Origin: Paenibacillus sp.
GTDB lineage: Bacteria > Bacillota > Bacilli > Paenibacillales > Paenibacillaceae
Length of the DNA stretch: 64,000 nt
Direction of reading: 5' to 3'
NCBI GenBank assembly: GCA_023512345.1
Contig: JAILZT010000003.1
Coordinates: 1 to 64,000 of the forward strand
Position numbers and translations under genes: made by a program. The notes below the pieces were generated by a model. It saw only the letters and a program-made list of their open reading frames with translations, was not told where the DNA came from and searched no databases. Below, piece by piece: positions 28,108 to 37,132 of the stretch (positions are counted from its first letter, which is position 1; each line of letters begins with the position of its first letter).

Positions 28108-29742
28108 CTAGAATAAAAATCTAAAAGCCAGACGTTCAATTCGCAGCAGCAGTTCCTTCATGTGAAATGGTTTAATCACATAGTCATCTGCTCCCGTTTG
28201 CAATGCATGCACGATATCTGACTGATTCGTTCTGCCCGTTAGCATAATCACTAAGATATTCACAGCCGGATAGTCATTGCGTATACGTTCCAATACCTCA
28301 ACACCATCAAGATCAGGCATGACTCCATCAAGCATAATGATATATTTCTCATTAGCGGAGTACCAATCCGATTGCAGGAAATCCAGTCCATTCGCATAAC
28401 TGCTTATTTGGACCTTAGCAATATTAGATGGCTTCCAGGTTGAGAATTGTGTGGTCACGATTCTGCGGATCAGTGCATCATCATCCACAATAATTACATT
28501 AAGGATGGAATCTAATCTATTCGCAGATAATTGATCCGTATACACAATCGTCTGGTTCCTACCGGCAAACTTAGCAATATAGAGTGCTTGGTCAGCTTCC
28601 TCTACTAGTTTATCGGCCTCCACATCAGATTTTATTATCTCTGTAATTCCACTTGAAAACGTCACATGAAACGTTTCATGTTTCACCTGAAATTCCTGCA
28701 GTGAAAATCGTTCCTGGATCCGCTCAATTACAAGCTTTGCAGAAGAAGCATCCGTATTGGGCAGAAATAAAGCGAACTCCTCCCCACCATAGCGGCAAAA
28801 GGTATCCTCAATACGTATGGAACCTTGAACAATCTCTGCAAAGATCTGCAACACCTCGTCTCCAATAAGGTGCCCATAGGTATCATTAATTTTTTTGAAA
28901 TAATCGAGATCAATCATCGCTAATGAAAAGGTCCGCTCCGTGCGCTTGAAATCAGCGATCAGCTGTTTTAACGTCTGATTGAAATGCTTGCGGTTGAAGG
29001 CACCCGTCAGTTCATCCACTATGATAGATTTCTGCCATTCCGTTTTTAGTTTAAAACGATTTTGGATTAAAATCAGGAACAGATCCATATCTACTGGCTT
29101 TTTGATGAAATCCATAACTCCAAGAGAGTAAGCCTGCATTTGCAGCGCTTTGGAGTATTCACTGCTAATCATGATGATTGGGATACGTTCTTTATTCGCC
29201 TTACCCACAATTTGATTCAAAACCTCCATCCCGCTTTGATCCGGCAGCAATATATCAAGCAGAATTAAATCCGGCTTACTTTCATAGAAAATTTTCAATC
29301 CCCGTTCCGCAGATAAAGCAATACTTACATAGTAAGACTGCTTTTCCAGTGACTCTTTGAAAAAAGCTACTAAATTCACATCATCATCTATCAGAAGAAT
29401 TTCATATTTTTGGGAGTCAGTAAGGTTATCTGAATTTTTTTGCTGACTGTCAGCCAACTTCGGATTCGTAGTTGCACCTTCATTAAAAATAGGCAGGAAC
29501 GGATACAAATATCCCCCCCATTCCTCTACAGTCCAACTTTTATCACTAGTATCTGTGAAGAAAAACATCGTACTTTCGGCCAATGCCGCCACCTCAGTTA
29601 ATCCGACTGTTCCGGCGGTGCCTTTCAAGTTATGCAGGAAACGATAGATATCTTTTTCCTCGACCGCTGGCAGTTCCGACCACTCACGCAAAGTTTGTCT
29701 AGTCCGCTGCTCTATCAGAGTTTTATATTTTTGTGTTGTCAT
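28108..29742 (-). CDS. Hpt-REC-GGDEF-REC diguanylate cyclase
   Basis: This 544-residue cytoplasmic protein combines an Hpt domain (about residues 1-100, phosphorylatable histidine in FLHNLKGTAGTVGL), a receiver (115-230, LILLDILLPDQSG), a GGDEF domain (240-400) and a second receiver (415-540, IIMLDGVMPDLDG). The cyclase loop reads RYGGEEF, an active form. An inhibitory I-site RxxD (RIED) lies five residues before it. It should make cyclic-di-GMP under phosphorelay control, and its Hpt can accept phosphate from the receiver of the hybrid kinase. GGAGGGG precedes the ATG. Two receivers around one cyclase are unusual. Confidence 0.92.
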   Translation of the reverse strand: MTTQKYKTLIEQRTRQTLREWSELPAVEEKDIYRFLHNLKGTAGTVGLTEVAALAESTMFFFTDTSDKSWTVEEWGGYLYPFLPIFNEGATTNPKLADSQQKNSDNLTDSQKYEILLIDDDVNLVAFFKESLEKQSYYVSIALSAERGLKIFYESKPDLILLDILLPDQSGMEVLNQIVGKANKERIPIIMISSEYSKALQMQAYSLGVMDFIKKPVDMDLFLILIQNRFKLKTEWQKSIIVDELTGAFNRKHFNQTLKQLIADFKRTERTFSLAMIDLDYFKKINDTYGHLIGDEVLQIFAEIVQGSIRIEDTFCRYGGEEFALFLPNTDASSAKLVIERIQERFSLQEFQVKHETFHVTFSSGITEIIKSDVEADKLVEEADQALYIAKFAGRNQTIVYTDQLSANRLDSILNVIIVDDDALIRRIVTTQFSTWKPSNIAKVQISSYANGLDFLQSDWYSANEKYIIMLDGVMPDLDGVEVLERIRNDYPAVNILVIMLTGRTNQSDIVHALQTGADDYVIKPFHMKELLLRIERLAFRFLF

Positions 29743-29845
29743 AGCAAACCCCTCCGGTCAATGATGTCAACATTTTAGGTAATCATGTTTTTGATGTATT
29801 GTCAATTATTAAGTTTTGTCAATTATCGATTCTTCTAGTCCTTTA

Positions 29846-29888
29846 CACAAAAAAACGTGGTCAGGCCCCAAAGGGACACTGCCACGTT
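29846..29888 (-). terminator. Intrinsic terminator after the methionine aminopeptidase gene
   Basis: AACGTGG-CAG-CCC pairs with GGG-CTG-CCACGTT (29854-29888). On the minus strand a T run follows. Confidence 0.85.
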
Positions 29889-29937
29889 GATATTTAAAAC
29901 TACAAGCTTGATTGTGCAGGGTATATATAAATGTTGA

Positions 29938-30684
29938 TTAAAGTTCTGTTAGTATACTGGTGCCTTGCGGGGTTATCGCTATGGTATGCTCATATTGTGC
30001 GGATAAACTACCATCAATCGTCCGGGCTGTCCAGCCGTCTGCATCAATTCGTGTTCGGTAACTGCCCGTATTCAGCATAGGTTCAATGGTAAATACCATT
30101 CCTTCTTTAATCAGGGGCCCTTTCCCGGCAGGTCCATAATGTGGAACCTGCGGTGCTTCATGCATTTCGGAGCCAATCCCATGACCGATGAAATCACGGA
30201 CTACAGAGTAGCCATTAGATTCAGCATATACTTGTATCGCATGAGCGACATCCCCAATCCGCTTCCCAGCTACCGCTTGCTCGATGCCTTTGAACAATGA
30301 TTCCTTCGTCGTATTAAGCAGCCTAGCAGCCGTATCACTAATGGTTCCGATCCCATAGGACCAGGCTGAATCAGCCAGCCATCCATTCAAATTTACTACC
30401 ATGTCAATAGTGACAATATCCCCCTCCTGAAGGGGCTCATGCTTAGGAAAGCCATGGCAAATGACATCGTTGACAGATGCACAAGTTGCATAAGGATAAC
30501 CGTGATACCCTTTTTGTTCTGGAGTGGCTCCCTTTGAGAGCAGGAAATTCTCTGCAAACTGGTCAATTTCCCACGTGGAAATACCGGGTCTAAGCATCTT
30601 TTCGATTTCTTGGTGACATGCCGCAAGAATTTTCCCGGCAGCCCGCATTTTCTCGATTTCCTCCATAGATTTCATGATGATCAT
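29938..30684 (-). CDS. map: Methionine aminopeptidase, type I
   Basis: The enzyme removes the initiator methionine from new proteins with two divalent metals. The 248 residues carry the pita-bread metal ligands: aspartates in VTIDMVVNLNGWLADSAWS, histidine in IGHGIGSEMHEAPQVP, and glutamates in FTIEPML and SAQYEHTIAIT. The substrate histidine is in NDVICHGFP. The ATG at 30684 is chosen because AAGAGG lies seven bases before it, not the upstream GTG at 30708. The gene is outside the ribosomal-protein operon, so it may be the second, YflG-like copy. It is divergent from the ACT gene. Confidence 0.93.
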   Translation of the reverse strand: MIIMKSMEEIEKMRAAGKILAACHQEIEKMLRPGISTWEIDQFAENFLLSKGATPEQKGYHGYPYATCASVNDVICHGFPKHEPLQEGDIVTIDMVVNLNGWLADSAWSYGIGTISDTAARLLNTTKESLFKGIEQAVAGKRIGDVAHAIQVYAESNGYSVVRDFIGHGIGSEMHEAPQVPHYGPAGKGPLIKEGMVFTIEPMLNTGSYRTRIDADGWTARTIDGSLSAQYEHTIAITPQGTSILTEL

Positions 30685-30819
30685 AAATTCGCCTCTTTTG
30701 CTGAACACATTATTTTTGATAATGGCTCTAAGTTATGGGTTAGTTGGTACTCTTTATATTATGAGAGAAAAATCAAAAAAATCCAAATCCATAAAATCCG
30801 TCCGACACAAAACCTTTTG

Positions 30820-30848
30820 TTGTACCTTCTTATCCCTTTTGCCATAAT
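30820..30848 (+). promoter_or_regulatory. Predicted promoter of the ACT-UPF0210 operon
   Basis: TTGTAC and CATAAT are separated by 17 bases, ending 66 bases before the GTG start. The match is moderate. Confidence 0.4.
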
Positions 30849-30914
30849 AGTTGAAATGGTTCCTACCATTGTCAGGGCACATGAACAAATAAAAGAAATA
30901 GGGAGGCAATTAGA

Positions 30915-31184
30915 GTGAAGGGGATCATAACTGTATTAGGCAAAGACAGAGTAGGTATCATCGCCAAGGTTTGTACGTATTTGGCCGAGCATCAGGTGAA
31001 CATACTGGATATTTCCCAGACGATTGTTCAGGACTATTTTAATATGATGATGATTGTGGATATTTCCGGAGCGACTCAGCCGTTTGAGGACATTGTTGAA
31101 GAGCTTCAGCAGGTTGGCGAGACCATTGGCGTTGAGATTAAGCTTCAGCATGAAGATATATTCAATATCATGCACCGGATCTAA
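30915..31184 (+). CDS. ACT domain protein (UPF0237)
   Basis: This 89-residue protein is one ACT fold, a small-molecule-binding module, with GKDRVGIIAKVCTYLAEHQVNILDISQTIV and the beta strand YFNMMMIVDIS. UPF0237 members are nearly always next to a UPF0210 gene, as here, and the pair is thought to work together, though the ligand is unknown. The GTG start is preceded by GGGAGG. The gap to the next start is 25 bases. Confidence 0.92.
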   Translation: MKGIITVLGKDRVGIIAKVCTYLAEHQVNILDISQTIVQDYFNMMMIVDISGATQPFEDIVEELQQVGETIGVEIKLQHEDIFNIMHRI

Positions 31185-31209
31185 CTAGCCCAACTTGAGG
31201 AGGATTTCG

Positions 31210-32568
31210 ATGATATCACTCGTGGAAGTACAGGAAACGAATAAAATGATCCGTGAAATGAACCTGGATGTACGCACCATCACAATGGGTATCAGCCTCA
31301 TGGACTGCGCTCATACCGATATGCGCACCTTTAATCAGAATATATATGACAAAATCACCAGGTCTGCTGAAAAGCTAGTCAAAACCGGCGAGGATCTGGA
31401 ACGGCAATTCGGGGTTCCCATTGTGAATAAACGGATTTCTGTGACTCCTATTTCCATTGCTGCAGGGGCAATTAAGACCGATACCTATGTTCCTGTGGCC
31501 GAAATGTTGGACAAGGCAGCCAAAGAGGTAGGCGTCAACTTTATAGGCGGCTTCTCCGCTCTTGTACAAAAGGGCTGCACCAAAGGCGACCGGATTCTAA
31601 TCGATAGCATTCCTGAAGCACTGGCAGTCACTGAAAGAGTCTGCTCGTCTGTCAATGTTGGATCCTCCCGCAGCGGAATCAATATGGATGCTGTGAAGCT
31701 AATGGGGGATATCATTCTCCAGACAGCCATGCGTACCAAAGACAGAAATTCAATCGGCTGCGCTAAGCTGGTTGTCTTTTGCAATGCGGTAGAGGACAAT
31801 CCTTTTATGGCAGGTGCATTCCATGGTGTGGGCGAACGGGAATGTGTTATTAATGTAGGAGTCAGCGGTCCCGGAGTGATCAAGCGCGCTCTTGAGGAGG
31901 TAAAAGGGCAAGATTTTGAAACGTTGTGCGAGACGATCAAACGTACCGCCTTCAAAGTTACCCGGGTAGGACAGCTAGTAGCGCAGGAGGCTTCCAAACG
32001 GTTGGGCGTTCCTTTCGGGATTATTGATCTCTCTCTAGCTCCTACACCGGAAATCGGTGATTCTATTGCTGAGATTTTCCAAGTCATGGGCCTTGAAGAG
32101 GCTGGTGCTCCGGGAACTACAGCAGCTTTGGCGATTCTGAATGATAATGTGAAAAAAGGAGGTGTCATGGCTTCTTCCTATGTAGGAGGACTCAGTGGAG
32201 CGTTCATACCCGTCAGTGAAGACCATGGCATGATTCAGGCGGTCCAACGTGGAGCGCTTACCCTGGAGAAGCTGGAAGCTATGACCTGCGTATGTTCTGT
32301 AGGCTTGGATATGATCCCTATTCCAGGAAACACCACTAAGGAAACAATCTCCGGTATTATAGCGGATGAAGCGGCCATCGGAATGGTTAATAACAAAACA
32401 ACCGCCGTTCGCGTCATCCCTGTAATCGGCAAAGATGTAGGTGAAATGGTCGAGTTCGGCGGACTTCTGGGCTATGCTCCGGTTATGGCAGTTAACGGCT
32501 TTAATTGCGCGAACTTCATTAACAGGGGCGGACGCATCCCAGCTCCGATTCACAGCTTTAAGAACTAA
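31210..32568 (+). CDS. PFL-family protein UPF0210 (DUF711)
   Basis: This 452-residue cytoplasmic protein matches UPF0210, a family with a fold like pyruvate formate-lyase but no proven activity. Marks are [77 protein letters not shown] and [17 protein letters not shown]. The ATG at 31210 follows GAGGAGG by 6 bases, so a TTG at 31195 inside that site is rejected. The length is normal for the family. It forms an operon with the ACT protein, which may regulate it allosterically. Confidence 0.93.
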   Translation: MISLVEVQETNKMIREMNLDVRTITMGISLMDCAHTDMRTFNQNIYDKITRSAEKLVKTGEDLERQFGVPIVNKRISVTPISIAAGAIKTDTYVPVAEMLDKAAKEVGVNFIGGFSALVQKGCTKGDRILIDSIPEALAVTERVCSSVNVGSSRSGINMDAVKLMGDIILQTAMRTKDRNSIGCAKLVVFCNAVEDNPFMAGAFHGVGERECVINVGVSGPGVIKRALEEVKGQDFETLCETIKRTAFKVTRVGQLVAQEASKRLGVPFGIIDLSLAPTPEIGDSIAEIFQVMGLEEAGAPGTTAALAILNDNVKKGGVMASSYVGGLSGAFIPVSEDHGMIQAVQRGALTLEKLEAMTCVCSVGLDMIPIPGNTTKETISGIIADEAAIGMVNNKTTAVRVIPVIGKDVGEMVEFGGLLGYAPVMAVNGFNCANFINRGGRIPAPIHSFKN

Positions 32569-32581
32569 GATGGATCCTATA

Positions 32582-32632
32582 AAGAAGAGCTACCTCTCCT
32601 AATTTTGGGGAAAGGCAGCTCTTCTTTTTAAT
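32582..32632 (+). terminator. Intrinsic terminator after the UPF0210 gene
   Basis: AAGAAGAGCT-CCT-TCC pairs with GGA-AGG-AGCTCTTCTT and is followed by a T run. Flanking A residues may also let it serve the convergent MFS gene. Confidence 0.87.
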
Positions 32633-32661
32633 TCAAAAATTCTTATAATTCAATAAGTATT

Positions 32662-34122
32662 TTAGACTTGAGCTTCGACTTTTTTGGTTCTTCTCGCAGC
32701 CACTAACCGCCAGCCTGTCAGCAAGGCTGCCACCAAGCAGATCGTCGCCGAGGTTACGAATACAACATGCATTCCCTCTAGAAAAAGTTCCGGCCGATCC
32801 GGTATAAGTCCTGTTACACGATAGCCAGCTTGGCTGCTCATAACATTGAATAAGATGGTGGTAGCGATCGTGATGCCGACAACCATACCAATATTACGGA
32901 CTAAGGAATTAACACTTCCCGCTGAGCCCAGCTGTGTTCGAGGGACCGTGGACATAATGAGAGAATTATTTGGAGATTGAAATAAACCACTGCCTATCCC
33001 TAGCATTGCGATCCATAATCCGACTAGAAGTACAGAACTACCGGCATGAAGCTGTGCTAAACCAAATTGAGCGGTGACCATAACGGCCAATCCAGCAAAC
33101 GTAAGGAGCTCCGAACCCATTTTATCGGATAAGGCACCACTGATTGGCGCTACAATGACCATCGATATCGGCAGCAGCATAAGCAGAAAACCCGCATAAA
33201 ATGGAGACAAATTCAACATGTTCTGCGCATAAAAGGGTGCGATGATATTAAAACAAAAGTTGGCAGTGAACACGAGGAATCCACAAAGTATGCTTAAAGA
33301 GAACAGTCTATTTTTAAATAGAGACAACTGTAACAGCGGCTGGGGTCTGCGAGCCTCCACCCAGAGAAAGGTTATAAAGGAAACTCCCGCAACGATTAGA
33401 GCCGTGATTATACGGTTGTCCCCGTAACCAAGCTGCTGTCCAAGTAAAAGACCTGCAAATAATGCAACAATGAATACTGCAAAAAACAGGCTGCCCGGTA
33501 TGTCAATTTTGGCCTTAACCTTCATTAGATCCTTCGGCAGAACCTTCCACCCTAACACTATAGCGATCAACCCAATCGGGAGATTTACCCAAAAAATATA
33601 TTCCCATCCCAATGTAGAAATAATAATCCCGCCTACGCTAGGCCCTGCAATACTGCCAAGTGAAACAAAGGTACCGATAATTCCCAACGCCTTGCCCCGT
33701 TCCTTAGCCGGGAAAATATCTGTTACAATCCCCTGGCTGTTCGCCATCGTCATGGACGCTCCCAATGCTTGGATAATCCTTGAAGCAATCAATGCCGGTA
33801 AGCTTGAACTGAGTCCACACAGCAGAGAACCGAAAATAAATACAATCGTTCCTATCTTAAAAATACGGATCTTTCCTACCATATCTCCAAGCTTACCGAA
33901 GAATAATACCACTGCACATATCGCCATTAAGTAGCCTGTTGTTACCCACTCAATTTGCGCCATCGGCAGATTAAGCTTGTTCGAAAGCACTGGAAGAGCA
34001 ATATTAACAATACTCCCGTCGAGCGTTGCCATAAAGGTAAAAAGGTTTAATACAATCAAAATGATCCAGCGTTTCTTCTGAATTCCTTCATCCTCTTGAT
34101 AAGTTGAGACCATTGAGTTCAT
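32662..34122 (-). CDS. MFS drug exporter, DHA2 family (EmrB/QacA type)
   Basis: This 486-residue protein has about fourteen membrane helices, the DHA2 plan of proton-driven multidrug exporters. The first helix has LNLFTFMATLDGSIVNIALPVL (motif D1), followed by GKLGDMVGKIRIFKIG (motif A) and LGIIGTFVSLGSIAGPSVGGII (motif C of antiporters). The ATG at 34122 follows GAGGAGG by 8 bases. A divergent MarR gene and two matching palindromes in its promoter show it is repressed and probably induced by a toxic compound. The substrate is unknown. Confidence 0.92.
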   Translation of the reverse strand: MNSMVSTYQEDEGIQKKRWIILIVLNLFTFMATLDGSIVNIALPVLSNKLNLPMAQIEWVTTGYLMAICAVVLFFGKLGDMVGKIRIFKIGTIVFIFGSLLCGLSSSLPALIASRIIQALGASMTMANSQGIVTDIFPAKERGKALGIIGTFVSLGSIAGPSVGGIIISTLGWEYIFWVNLPIGLIAIVLGWKVLPKDLMKVKAKIDIPGSLFFAVFIVALFAGLLLGQQLGYGDNRIITALIVAGVSFITFLWVEARRPQPLLQLSLFKNRLFSLSILCGFLVFTANFCFNIIAPFYAQNMLNLSPFYAGFLLMLLPISMVIVAPISGALSDKMGSELLTFAGLAVMVTAQFGLAQLHAGSSVLLVGLWIAMLGIGSGLFQSPNNSLIMSTVPRTQLGSAGSVNSLVRNIGMVVGITIATTILFNVMSSQAGYRVTGLIPDRPELFLEGMHVVFVTSATICLVAALLTGWRLVAARRTKKVEAQV

Positions 34123-34149
34123 AACATACACCTCCTCAAACAACATGTA

Positions 34150-34163
34150 GTTGCGTACGCAAC
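34150..34163. promoter_or_regulatory. MarR operator 1 (perfect palindrome)
   Basis: GTTGCGTACGCAAC is a perfect 14-bp palindrome between the MFS promoter and the MFS ribosome binding site, placed to block elongation or initiation. Confidence 0.72.
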
Positions 34164-34181
34164 AATTCTAGTAACCCCAGT

Positions 34182-34210
34182 GTATTACAACTTAGTTGCG
34201 TGTGCAACAA
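34182..34210 (-). promoter_or_regulatory. Predicted MFS promoter overlapping operator 2
   Basis: On the minus strand TTGTTG and TAATAC are separated by 17 bases. The second palindrome, GTTGCGTGTGCAAC (34195-34208), covers the -35 box and part of the spacer. Confidence 0.65.
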
Positions 34211-34224
34211 CTTTGTTGTAAGAT
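34195..34224 (+). promoter_or_regulatory. MarR operator 2 and predicted marR promoter
   Basis: GTTGCGTGTGCAAC (34195-34208) differs from operator 1 at its centre only. The rightward promoter TTGCGT (34196-34201), 17-base spacer, TAAGAT (34219-34224) overlaps it, which implies autorepression. Confidence 0.6.
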
Positions 34225-34272
34225 TTTGTTTATAGTTACCTAGACCGATTTTATTGCTAAAGAGGTGTCACA

Positions 34273-34695
34273 TTGAAAGCAGAACCCATTGGAAAGCTGA
34301 TCTCTCATCTCCATCGACAAAACCAAAAAATTCTGGTAAAAAAATTAATGCCTTACGGGATTGGCAGCGGCGGGCAGCATAGCTTTCTCAAGCTGATTTT
34401 GAATCGGCCCGGCATCACGCAGGACCTTTTAACACATGAACTGAAATTCGATAAAGCTACAACCGCCCGCTCCGTGAAGCAACTTGAGGAATCTGGTTAT
34501 ATTGAACGAAAAATAGATCCAAAGGACCGTCGTTCCTACCTCCTCCATCCAACCGCCAAAGCTTTGGATTTCGCTCCAACACTTCAATCCATCTTAAATG
34601 AATTCAACCGAAACCTTACCCGTAATTTAACGGATGAGGAAGAAGCACAACTCATAGCCTTGCTGCAAAAGGTCAGCCAAAATCCAATGGAATAA
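34273..34695 (+). CDS. MarR-family transcriptional regulator of the MFS exporter
   Basis: This 140-residue winged-helix protein should form a dimer that binds palindromic DNA and releases it on binding a ligand. The HTH is in ITQDLLTHELKFDKATTARSVKQLEESGYIERK and the wing in DPKDRRSYLLHPTAKA. It is divergent from the MFS gene across 150 bases that hold two matching palindromes. A run of 51-bp tandem repeats starts eight bases after its stop codon. Confidence 0.93.
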   Translation: MKAEPIGKLISHLHRQNQKILVKKLMPYGIGSGGQHSFLKLILNRPGITQDLLTHELKFDKATTARSVKQLEESGYIERKIDPKDRRSYLLHPTAKALDFAPTLQSILNEFNRNLTRNLTDEEEAQLIALLQKVSQNPME

Positions 34696-34702
34696 TTGGT
34701 AC

Positions 34703-34920
34703 GGCGGATTCAATTGCATATATACACTACATTCGGCCTGATCGCACCGTTTAGGCAGATTCAATTGCATATTTACACTTCATTCGGCCGGATCGCACCA
34801 TTTGGGCGGATTCAATTGCATATATACACTACATTCGGCCGGATCACACCAGTTGGGCATATTCAATTGCATATTTACATTTCATTCGGCCGGATCGCCC
34901 CATTCGGGCGGATTTACCTC
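34703..34920. repeat. 51-bp tandem repeat, four full units plus a partial
   Basis: Units begin at 34703, 34754, 34805 and 34856, with a partial fifth at 34907. Each contains ATTCAATTGCATAT, TTACA or ATACA, CATTCGGCC and GGATCGCACC. Odd and even units alternate in small details: ATATATACACTACATTC in units 1 and 3, ATATTTACA with TTCATTC in units 2 and 4. The unit is 17 codons long and the frame stays open, with a repeat like IQLHIYTTFGRIAPFGR. No start codon with a ribosome binding site was seen, so coding is doubtful. Confidence 0.85.
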
Positions 34921-35000
34921 CACACAGACATAGAACATCAGATTTCTACTGTGCTGACACCCCACTAGTTCATCCTTGGATACCCGGTTCACTAATATCC

Positions 35001-35029
35001 TTGACTAAGGAATTTACTTCCAGTATAAT
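35001..35029 (+). promoter_or_regulatory. Predicted promoter of the metS T-box transcript
   Basis: TTGACT and a perfect TATAAT are separated by 17 bases. Transcription would start near 35036, at the beginning of the T-box leader. Confidence 0.78.
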
Positions 35030-35035
35030 TCCCAA

Positions 35036-35336
35036 TAACTTGAATAACCAGAAATAGCTAAGAAGAGAAAGAGTACCATGGTGATATCTTTCTACAGAGA
35101 GCCCCGGTTGCTGAAAAGGGGTAAAGAAAACCCACGGGAATATGGTCTCAGAGCTGCGCATCGAACCCTCATGTGGTTGTAGGCTGCGCCGGAACCCGCA
35201 CCCGTTACTGTGCTAGGGTATAAACGTTAACACGTCGTACCTGAAGAGGTTAATGCCGCGAGGCATTAATAAAATGGGGTGGTACCACGTGAGCACAGCT
35301 CTCGTCCCTTCGGGATGAGGGTTTTTCTGATATTTA
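35036..35336 (+). promoter_or_regulatory. T-box riboswitch leader (methionine specifier)
   Basis: The leader senses uncharged tRNA and controls a terminator before the synthetase gene. Stem I includes AGAGAGCCCCGG and the 3' side GGGAATATGGTCTC, in which ATG at 35142-35144 is the likely specifier for tRNA-Met. The T-box sequence ATGGGGTGGTACCACG (35274-35289) can pair through TGG with the free CCA end of the tRNA. The terminator CTCGTCCC-TTC-GGGATGAG with a T run ends at 35336. The match between specifier and downstream gene makes the call firm. Confidence 0.92.
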
Positions 35337-35337
35337 C

Positions 35338-35391
35338 GAGAACCGACTTTGTTGTCCCTTTAAGGACGGCTTAGTCGGTTCTTCTTTTTTG
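35338..35391 (+). terminator. Second intrinsic terminator between T-box and metS
   Basis: AGAACCGACT pairs with AGTCGGTTCT, with inner GTCC and GGAC, followed by TTCTTTTTT just before the synthetase ribosome binding site. It is distinct from the T-box terminator. Confidence 0.72.
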
Positions 35392-35412
35392 TACAAAAAA
35401 GGAGGGCTCATA

Positions 35413-37053
35413 ATGGCAAATATTTTTATCGGTGGTGCTTGGCCTTATGCAAACGGATCATTGCATTTAGGTCGCCTGGCAAGTTTATTACCCGGAGATG
35501 TACTGGCTCGTTATTTTCGTTCAAAGGGAGAACAGGTGTTATACGTATCTGGTAGTGATTGCCACGGTACACCCGTCGCAGTTCAGGCCCATCATCAGGG
35601 AGTGTCCCCTGGAGATATTGCTGACCGATATCATCAGGAATTCAGCGAGTGCTTTAAGCAGCTAGGATTTACTTATGATTTGTATACGCGAACTGACCAA
35701 CCTTTTCATCATCATGTAGTACAAGAATTGTTTATAAGTCTCTTGGACAATGGATTTTTGTATAAAAAGGCAACACAGCAGACTTATTGTGAAACAGATC
35801 AGCGCTTTTTACCAGATCGTTATGTTGAGGGTATTTGTCCTGTCTGCAGGAATCGTGCTCGGGGCGATCAATGTGACTTTTGTTCCACTCTATTAGATCC
35901 CGCAGACCTTACGGATAAAACTTGCAAGATATGTGGGAATCCTCCCGTTGAGCGTCCAACCGAGCATTATTATCTTGCACTCTCACAGTTCCAAGCTGAA
36001 CTAACCAAATATGCAGCAGAAGCCGTTGGATGGAAAGAAAATGCTGTGCAGCTAACTGGTCGTTATTTAAAAGAAGGACTTCAAGATCGTGCTGTAACCA
36101 GAGACTTGTCTTGGGGAGTTGATGTTCCGATTGAAGGGTTCGAAGATAAAAAAATCTACGTTTGGATTGAAGCCGTCAGCGGCTACTTATCCGCGAGCAA
36201 GCAGTGGTCTGCGGAGACAGGTGGCAGTTGGGAATCGTTTTGGTTAAAGGATAGGGAGAACAGAACCGCATATTATGTGCATGGTAAAGACAATATTCCC
36301 TTTCATACCGTAATTTGGCCCGCGATCCTTTCGGGTGTGGGTAATCTCCATTTGCCAGATCGAATCATATCATGTGAATACATGACTTTAGAAGGGAAAA
36401 AGTTCTCGACGAGCAACAATTGGGCCGTTTGGGTACCCGATATTTTGAGCCGCTATCAACCAGATTCCATTCGTTATTTTCTAATCTCCAACGGTCCTGA
36501 AAAACGGGATACCGACTTTTCTTGGAGGGAGTTCATTCATAGCCATAACGGTGAATTACTTGGTGCATTTGGGAATTTCGTAAATCGTACGTTGGCTTTT
36601 ATAGACAAAGCTTTTGAAGGGCACGTACCAGAAGGTAACCTTAGTAATGATTGGAACAGAACCCTCGAAGATTTGTATCTGGAGTCGGGCGCCTTAATTG
36701 AAGCAGGTCATCTAAAGGAAGCCATTGAGCTGATTTTTGCTCACGTTCGCCAGGGAAACAAGTTCTTTGATGAACAAAAGCCATGGTCTCAAATCAAGGG
36801 AAACAGAAAAGCATGTGGAAATACATTATATAGCTGTGTACAAATTATAGCTAACCTGTCTAACTTACTAGACCCATTTATACCCTTCTCCTGTGAAAAA
36901 ATACGAAAGTTCTTGTTACTTGAGCACCCAGTCTGGAGGTTGGTTTCAGTTCCTGCCAACAGACAAATCCATAACCTGGAGTTGTTATTCGACCGTATTG
37001 ATGTTAGTCGGATTGAGGAAGAAACAAGTTTATTAGAAAAGCAAAAGTTGTAG
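35413..37053 (+). CDS. metG: Methionyl-tRNA synthetase, E. coli/archaeal-like type
   Basis: The enzyme charges tRNA-Met in the cytoplasm. The 546 residues show the class I fold with [14 protein letters not shown] (a HIGH variant ending in Arg), [12 protein letters not shown], two zinc-knuckle CxxC pairs ([16 protein letters not shown] and a further [12 protein letters not shown]), and [15 protein letters not shown] in place of KMSKS. It lacks the C-terminal EMAP/tRNA-binding domain, so it is shorter than the usual Bacillus MetS of about 660 residues. AAGGAGGGC lies 6 bases before the ATG at 35413. Such second-type synthetases can give resistance to inhibitors of the main enzyme; this is inference. 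Expression is set by the T-box. Confidence 0.92.
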   Translation: MANIFIGGAWPYANGSLHLGRLASLLPGDVLARYFRSKGEQVLYVSGSDCHGTPVAVQAHHQGVSPGDIADRYHQEFSECFKQLGFTYDLYTRTDQPFHHHVVQELFISLLDNGFLYKKATQQTYCETDQRFLPDRYVEGICPVCRNRARGDQCDFCSTLLDPADLTDKTCKICGNPPVERPTEHYYLALSQFQAELTKYAAEAVGWKENAVQLTGRYLKEGLQDRAVTRDLSWGVDVPIEGFEDKKIYVWIEAVSGYLSASKQWSAETGGSWESFWLKDRENRTAYYVHGKDNIPFHTVIWPAILSGVGNLHLPDRIISCEYMTLEGKKFSTSNNWAVWVPDILSRYQPDSIRYFLISNGPEKRDTDFSWREFIHSHNGELLGAFGNFVNRTLAFIDKAFEGHVPEGNLSNDWNRTLEDLYLESGALIEAGHLKEAIELIFAHVRQGNKFFDEQKPWSQIKGNRKACGNTLYSCVQIIANLSNLLDPFIPFSCEKIRKFLLLEHPVWRLVSVPANRQIHNLELLFDRIDVSRIEEETSLLEKQKL

Positions 37054-37086
37054 CGTACTCCACCAGAAATCCACTTATGAACTAAG

Positions 37087-37132
37087 ACCCGAAAGAGGGA
37101 CCCTTTTTCAATAAGGAACCTCTTCCGGGTCA
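37087..37132. other. Hairpin between metS and a convergent GNAT gene
   Basis: GACCCG-AAGAGG pairs with CCTCTT-CGGGTC, and the right arm lies inside the end of the GNAT coding region. There is no U run on either side, so termination would be weak. Confidence 0.5.

Noticed and set aside
34703..34920. CRISPR array
   Set aside because: The units are contiguous and similar over their full length; there are no unique spacers, and no cas genes are near.
34696..34968. Open frame of 90 codons over the tandem repeat
   Set aside because: It starts at a TTG right after the marR stop, with no ribosome binding site, and its sequence is wholly the 51-bp repeat. The openness follows from the unit being divisible by three.
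35100..35230. tRNA gene
   Set aside because: The folded parts belong to a T-box leader; no cloverleaf with a T-loop GTTCRA and acceptor stem is present.
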